From assembly GCF_014199265.1 (NCBI RefSeq), contig NZ_JACIJG010000024.1, positions 1 to 52,657 of the forward strand: a stretch of 52,657 nucleotides of DNA, read 5' to 3'. Both the position numbers and the translations under genes were made by a program. The notes under the pieces are model-generated. The model had not been told where the DNA came from. It made no database searches and was given only the letters and a program-made list of their open reading frames with translations. Of the stretch, positions 49,756 to 52,657 are shown piece after piece (the stretch's first letter is position 1; the number at the start of each line of letters is the position of its first letter). The stretch comes from Brucella daejeonensis (GTDB lineage Bacteria; Pseudomonadota; Alphaproteobacteria; Rhizobiales; Rhizobiaceae).

Positions 49756-50427
49756 ATGGCTGTCGTTTCCTTCATGACCACCAAAGGCGGCGGTGGAAAA
49801 ACCACAAGCGCCACGCTTTTTGCGACCGTACTCGCAGAGCAGGGCGCTTCGGTATGCATGATCGACGCCGACCCCAACCAGCCGCTTGTTGGTTGGGCAA
49901 CAGAGGCGGTTCATCCTAAATCGTTGACGGTGATCGGCGATGTACATGAGGACAACATCATCGAAACGATCGAAGAACAATCTGCCAAGCATATGTTTGT
50001 GGTTGTCGATCTCGAAGGCTCGGCAAACCTATCGACCGGCTATGCGCTGACCCAAAGCGATCTGATACTTATCCCGTTGCAGCCGTCCAAACTCGATGCC
50101 AACGAAGCGGCCAAAACACTGAAATTCATCCTCAGACAGGGTAAAAGCAGTGGGAAGACAATGCCTGCACGGGTATTTTGGGCTCGCACGCCAGCCGCTT
50201 ATATTACGCGCAGCGCTCGCGATATCGGCTCGCAATTCGAGGAAGCAGGAATCGGCTTTCTCGAAACCAGCTTGATCGAACGAGAAGCCTTCAGGGGCAT
50301 CTTCAACTACGGCAGGACGCTGGAGAACCTGACCGAAGATCAGGTTCCCTCACTTGAGAAGGCTCGGGCTAACGCCGCTGCGTTCACCGGTGAAATCATC
50401 GCCTTGCTGAAGGAGCACCGCACATGA
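49756..50427 (+). CDS. ParA/VirC1-like ATPase
   Basis: A 223-residue ParA-superfamily ATPase with the deviant Walker A KGGGGKTT (10-17), MIDADPNQPLVGW and VVVDLEGSANL. It lacks the N-terminal helix-turn-helix of RepA-type ParA. Size and sequence style resemble VirC1, which guides relaxosomes to the secretion pole, as well as small plasmid ParA proteins. Because repC here has no repAB, it could provide partition; because it sits at the end of the transfer genes, it could aid conjugation. Overlaps the next gene by 4 bases. Confidence 0.85.
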   Translation: MAVVSFMTTKGGGGKTTSATLFATVLAEQGASVCMIDADPNQPLVGWATEAVHPKSLTVIGDVHEDNIIETIEEQSAKHMFVVVDLEGSANLSTGYALTQSDLILIPLQPSKLDANEAAKTLKFILRQGKSSGKTMPARVFWARTPAAYITRSARDIGSQFEEAGIGFLETSLIEREAFRGIFNYGRTLENLTEDQVPSLEKARANAAAFTGEIIALLKEHRT

Positions 50428-50873
50428 GCACGCACAATATTCGCCTTGATCTGGATGAGTTTAAACCAGAGGCCAAGAAGGCCGATCCTGCTGCAAAGGC
50501 GTCCGTGGAAAAGCTTGCCGAGGCAACCGGTTTCAAGACGCGCCATGCACCGGAACAGACCCGCAATGAGCCGAAACCTTCCCCGAAACCTGACTCCGTA
50601 CCTGCACCGGCCGCGCCGGTAGCGCCAGTTGCATCAGAAGGAGAGGGCGAAGCACGTCGCCGTGGTAGAAAACGGACCACCAATCGTAATACTCCCTTTG
50701 CCGTGAAGCTGAAGGTTGAGACGAACAACCTGATCTATGAGTTTGCCGACCGCCTGGAATGCAACGCGATTGCCGAGGTCCTGGAACTCGCACTTGGCGC
50801 ACTTCAGAAAGAACTCGACGAGGGCATAGACCCTCGCGCTCGCGCGGCCGAACATGCGGCCGCCCAGGGCTAA
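50424..50873 (+). CDS. RHH-like partner of the ParA/VirC1-like ATPase
   Basis: A 149-residue protein: a disordered, proline-rich N-terminal half, then RRRGRKRTTNRNTPFAVKLK followed by VETNNLIYEFADRLECNAIAEVLELAL, which looks like a ribbon-helix-helix DNA-binding domain. In the pair with a ParA-like ATPase it would be either a centromere-binding ParB substitute or a VirC2-like relaxosome protein. Stop and next start overlap (TAATG). Confidence 0.65.
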   Translation: MSTHNIRLDLDEFKPEAKKADPAAKASVEKLAEATGFKTRHAPEQTRNEPKPSPKPDSVPAPAAPVAPVASEGEGEARRRGRKRTTNRNTPFAVKLKVETNNLIYEFADRLECNAIAEVLELALGALQKELDEGIDPRARAAEHAAAQG

Positions 50874-51247
50874 TGCCCGGCGGCCGGGTAGGGGAGGGCT
50901 GGCAAGCGTTTGCGAACGCGGTTAGCAGCCCCAGGCTTTCGCGGCGGATCTATGCCCGGCGCGCTGCGCTCGCCGGGCTTCTGATCGCCGCGACGCTCTT
51001 CCTACTCCTCCTGCAGGGGCATATCGGGACTGCCATGACAGTTCCGGTCATCATCGTCGGCATGTGCTTTGCAGCCCTGTTTACCGGCCTTCTTGCGGAA
51101 ATAGTCGCCATATGGTCGCGAAACAGGTTGTACACGTCCAGAAGCGGTCATTGGATCGTCTTTCCACTGACCTTTGCTATCTCTCCTATTCTGGCGCCGA
51201 TCGTGCTCGCCGTTTCGACTGTGCAATTCCTCAAATCGACGTCCTGA
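50873..51247 (+). CDS. Small inner-membrane protein
   Basis: A 124-residue protein with three hydrophobic segments (ALAGLLIAATLFLLLLQG; TVPVIIVGMCFAALFTGLLAEIV; IVFPLTFAISPILAPIVLAV). It starts at the TAATG overlap with the RHH-like gene, making a three-gene unit. Not recognised; a membrane partner of the ParA/RHH pair or an exclusion-type protein are both possible. Confidence 0.6.
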   Translation: MPGGRVGEGWQAFANAVSSPRLSRRIYARRAALAGLLIAATLFLLLLQGHIGTAMTVPVIIVGMCFAALFTGLLAEIVAIWSRNRLYTSRSGHWIVFPLTFAISPILAPIVLAVSTVQFLKSTS

Positions 51248-51354
51248 TCCAAAGTAAAGCCTAGTGGCAATGAGAGGTCGTGTGAATTGGACGCTTTCAT
51301 ATCGAATGATAGGATCTGATGAACGAAGATGATCAACGATAACTGGAGGGATTA

Positions 51355-51618
51355 ATGCTGGTTGACGATCGAAACTTGTTACGAATTGCTGGATATGCTG
51401 CTGCAACGGCGTTCGTGGGTGCTGCGTCACTCGGATTTCATAAACCTGTTTTGAGTTGGTTTGCGCTTTTGGCTGTGGCTATCGTTGGCGGGCTATTGAG
51501 CTATGCGCCTGGTCTGGTCCACCGTTTGCGATTTCAGGAAGCGTCCAGCATAGTTTTGGTGAGCGCTCTTGCAACAGTGATGGGTGAGGGCCTTTGGCTG
51601 GAAATATTTGCCAGTTGA
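51355..51618 (+). CDS. Small membrane protein
   Basis: An 87-residue protein with two membrane segments (FVGAASLGFHKPVLSWFALLAVAIVGGLL region and SSIVLVSALATVMGEGLWL). ATG follows ACTGGAGGGATTA. No family recognised. Composition is somewhat lower in GC than the tra genes. Confidence 0.6.
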   Translation: MLVDDRNLLRIAGYAAATAFVGAASLGFHKPVLSWFALLAVAIVGGLLSYAPGLVHRLRFQEASSIVLVSALATVMGEGLWLEIFAS

Positions 51619-51767
51619 TGCGGTTTTTGCGCACAGTTTAGACCGCTGATATTTCATGCAGAATTATGCGATTTGGAACCTAACGGCCGGTTTGCTTGCG
51701 TTACTGGATATATGAGTTTCCGTTTTGAGAAGGCGACTTAGGGAAGCGTGAGGTATCGCAGGATTGT

Positions 51768-51958
51768 TTGCGTCTGCCTATGGCACCGCCGCCCTATTCG
51801 CCGGCTTTACCGGCTCACCGAACCATCCGCACCGCTCGCCAGCCTTAGCAACGGCGTTCCCGGTCTTTTGCTCCGCAAGCCCGTCACTTGCCTGCTTCGT
51901 CAAGGCTCCCGGCACGTCCGTTTCGGCCCATGCGGGTGACGACCGGACTGACGCGGCG
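51768..51958. repeat. Structured intergenic element S3, copy b
   Basis: Shares both blocks with 13588-13780 (GCGTCTGCCT-TGGCACCGCC and TTTCGGCCCATGCGGGTGACGA in outline) separated by unrelated sequence with its own hairpins. It lies about 90 bases upstream of the small secreted-protein gene. The remainder of 51619-52044 contains a GCCGGCCGTAGGCCG hairpin and no gene. Confidence 0.6.
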
Positions 51959-52044
51959 ATGCCATCGCTTCGCTCATGCCATCGCAGAATAAAAGCCGGC
52001 CGTAGGCCGTCCTATTTGCGTCAACGCGAAAAAGGATGCTCATC

Positions 52045-52208
52045 ATGCATATGAGAAAGCTTGTTCAACTGGCGATGTCCGGCGTCTTGGTTCTTGGCTC
52101 GTTCGCTTTCGCTGAAGAACCTGACTGGACCGGACGCTCACAACAGGAACGAGAGGCCGATAGTTCGGACTCCCGGCACTCCAACCCCGAGGAATCGACA
52201 GAGCAACA
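52045..52208 (+). pseudogene. Small secreted-protein gene, 5' part, interrupted by the Tn3-family element
   Basis: Encodes a signal peptide (LVQLAMSGVLVLGSFAFA) and a charged segment (EEPDWTGRSQQEREADSSD). AAAGGA at 52031-52036 is the ribosome site for ATG 52045. After CAACA (52204-52208) the frame runs into the transposon repeat and stops at 52245. Joined to 96-143 it gives a complete 68-residue protein. Confidence 0.7.
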
Positions 52209-52246
52209 GGGGTCGGTTCCGGATCGGGGCGAAATGACACCCTAAG
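52209..52246 (+). repeat. Tn3-family 38-bp terminal inverted repeat (other transposon end)
   Basis: GGGGTCGGTTCCGG at the outer end, GCGAAATGACAC, TAAG at 52243-52246. It has 35 of 38 positions in common with 58-95 in inverted orientation. The transposon interior lies to the right, where the tnpA 3' end begins at once. The 5-bp outer flank CAACA (52204-52208) equals 96-100. Confidence 0.88.
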
Positions 52247-52556
52247 AGTTTGCGTCGATGGGCCAGAAATATTCGCCCGTCAACAGGATGTGCGCCCAGC
52301 CCAGAGGAGAGATATGGGCTAATAGCTCGGGCGGCACATCAAGACCTTCGTTTCGCCGTTCGACCACTGCGTGGCTGAGATGGACGGTGTTCCAGTAAAT
52401 GATGATCGCTGTGAGCAGGTTCAGCCCGGCGATCCGGTAATGCTGCCCCTCCGTGGTTCGATCCCGGATTTCACCCTGCCTGCCAATCCGCAAGGCATTC
52501 TTGAGTGCATGATGAGCCTCGCCCTTGTTGAGGCCGATCTGGGCGCGGCGCTGCAT
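52242..52556 (-). CDS. tnpA: Tn3-family transposase, C-terminal part
   Basis: About 104 residues in frame. QRRAQIGLNKGEAHHALKNA, IGRQGEIRDR, AGLNLLTAIIIYWNT and ISPLGWAHILLTGEYFWP are the conserved C-terminal features of Tn3-family DDE transposases. The stop codon lies inside the terminal repeat, as is common. Upstream of about 52560 the family similarity stops abruptly and another frame ends at 52603, so tnpA seems to be broken by a second insertion at the window edge. Confidence 0.85.
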   Translation of the reverse strand: MQRRAQIGLNKGEAHHALKNALRIGRQGEIRDRTTEGQHYRIAGLNLLTAIIIYWNTVHLSHAVVERRNEGLDVPPELLAHISPLGWAHILLTGEYFWPIDANS

Positions 52557-52602
52557 ATCGGTGTGAACCGCGCCGGGTTTGCCGGAGACCGTTTGGTTTA
52601 AG

Positions 52603-52657
52603 TTATGCGGCCATGGGTGGCGCGTCCAGCATGGCGTGATATCGTTCTTCGGCCTCG
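52603..52657 (-). CDS. Partial 3' end of another reading frame, possibly an IS transposase
   Basis: The last 17-18 codons before a TAA read EAEERYHAMLDAPPMAA. Short tails of this kind occur at the end of IS3-family OrfB proteins, and the bases between here and tnpA (GGTCTCCGG-AAACCCGG) could be an IS end. Too short for firm identification. Confidence 0.3.
   Translation of the reverse strand, partial: EAEERYHAMLDAPPMAA

Overview
The window looks like most of a conjugative plasmid from an alphaproteobacterium, probably Hyphomicrobiales (rhizobia, Brucella/Ochrobactrum, Bartonella relatives). The evidence is a RepC-type initiator with a counter-transcribed RNA, a Ti-type TraA relaxase with TraC/TraD-like partners, DUF736 genes, an alphaproteobacterial GTTC-N7-GTTC LexA box, and BID domains. 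The replicon is probably circular. The window opens inside one end of a Tn3-family transposon (38-bp inverted repeat at 58-95) and closes inside the other end (inverted repeat at 52209-52246). The same 5-bp sequence CAACA lies outside both ends, and joining across it restores a small reading frame.

Layout: 0.1-24 kb is the accessory/establishment half. It holds an N6-adenine-type methyltransferase followed by small genes, a Phd/PemK-like toxin-antitoxin pair overlapping a VbhA/Fic-BID pair, and secreted or lipoprotein genes. It also has an FtsH-like M41 protease domain, an L,D-transpeptidase/response regulator/ATP-dependent DNA ligase cluster, a large ParB-like protein, a secreted nuclease, two DUF736 genes, ArdC antirestriction protein, RepC with an antisense RNA, and a serine resolvase with a res-like region. 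22-28 kb is the DNA-processing module: TrwB/TraD-like coupling protein, TraD- and TraC-like small proteins, an RSF1010-like oriT at 24541-24572, and TraA relaxase-helicase with a C-terminal BID domain. 28.4-49.5 kb is an IncI/Dot-Icm type (MPF-I) type IV secretion system in three blocks: traH-I-J forward; the traY/X/W/V, traU and traR/Q/P set in reverse; trbB-traM-N-O-K forward. A small-gene cluster and a LexA-controlled Y-family polymerase sit between blocks. 49.7-51.6 kb carries a ParA/VirC1-like ATPase, an RHH-like partner and small membrane proteins.

How it works together: the nic orientation predicts that the minus strand is transferred 5' first, running from 24.5 kb down towards 1. The accessory half is therefore the leading region, and most of its establishment genes lie on the plus strand, so the incoming single strand would be their template. 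Many are preceded by long, repeated, strongly self-complementary leaders whose stems show compensatory changes between copies. At least five leader or element families are present. They are candidates for single-strand promoters (Frpo-like) or structured regulatory RNAs, and are the most interesting unexplained signal. The second notable point is a BID domain shared by the relaxase and a Fic toxin on a plasmid whose transfer machine is MPF-I rather than VirB/VirD4.
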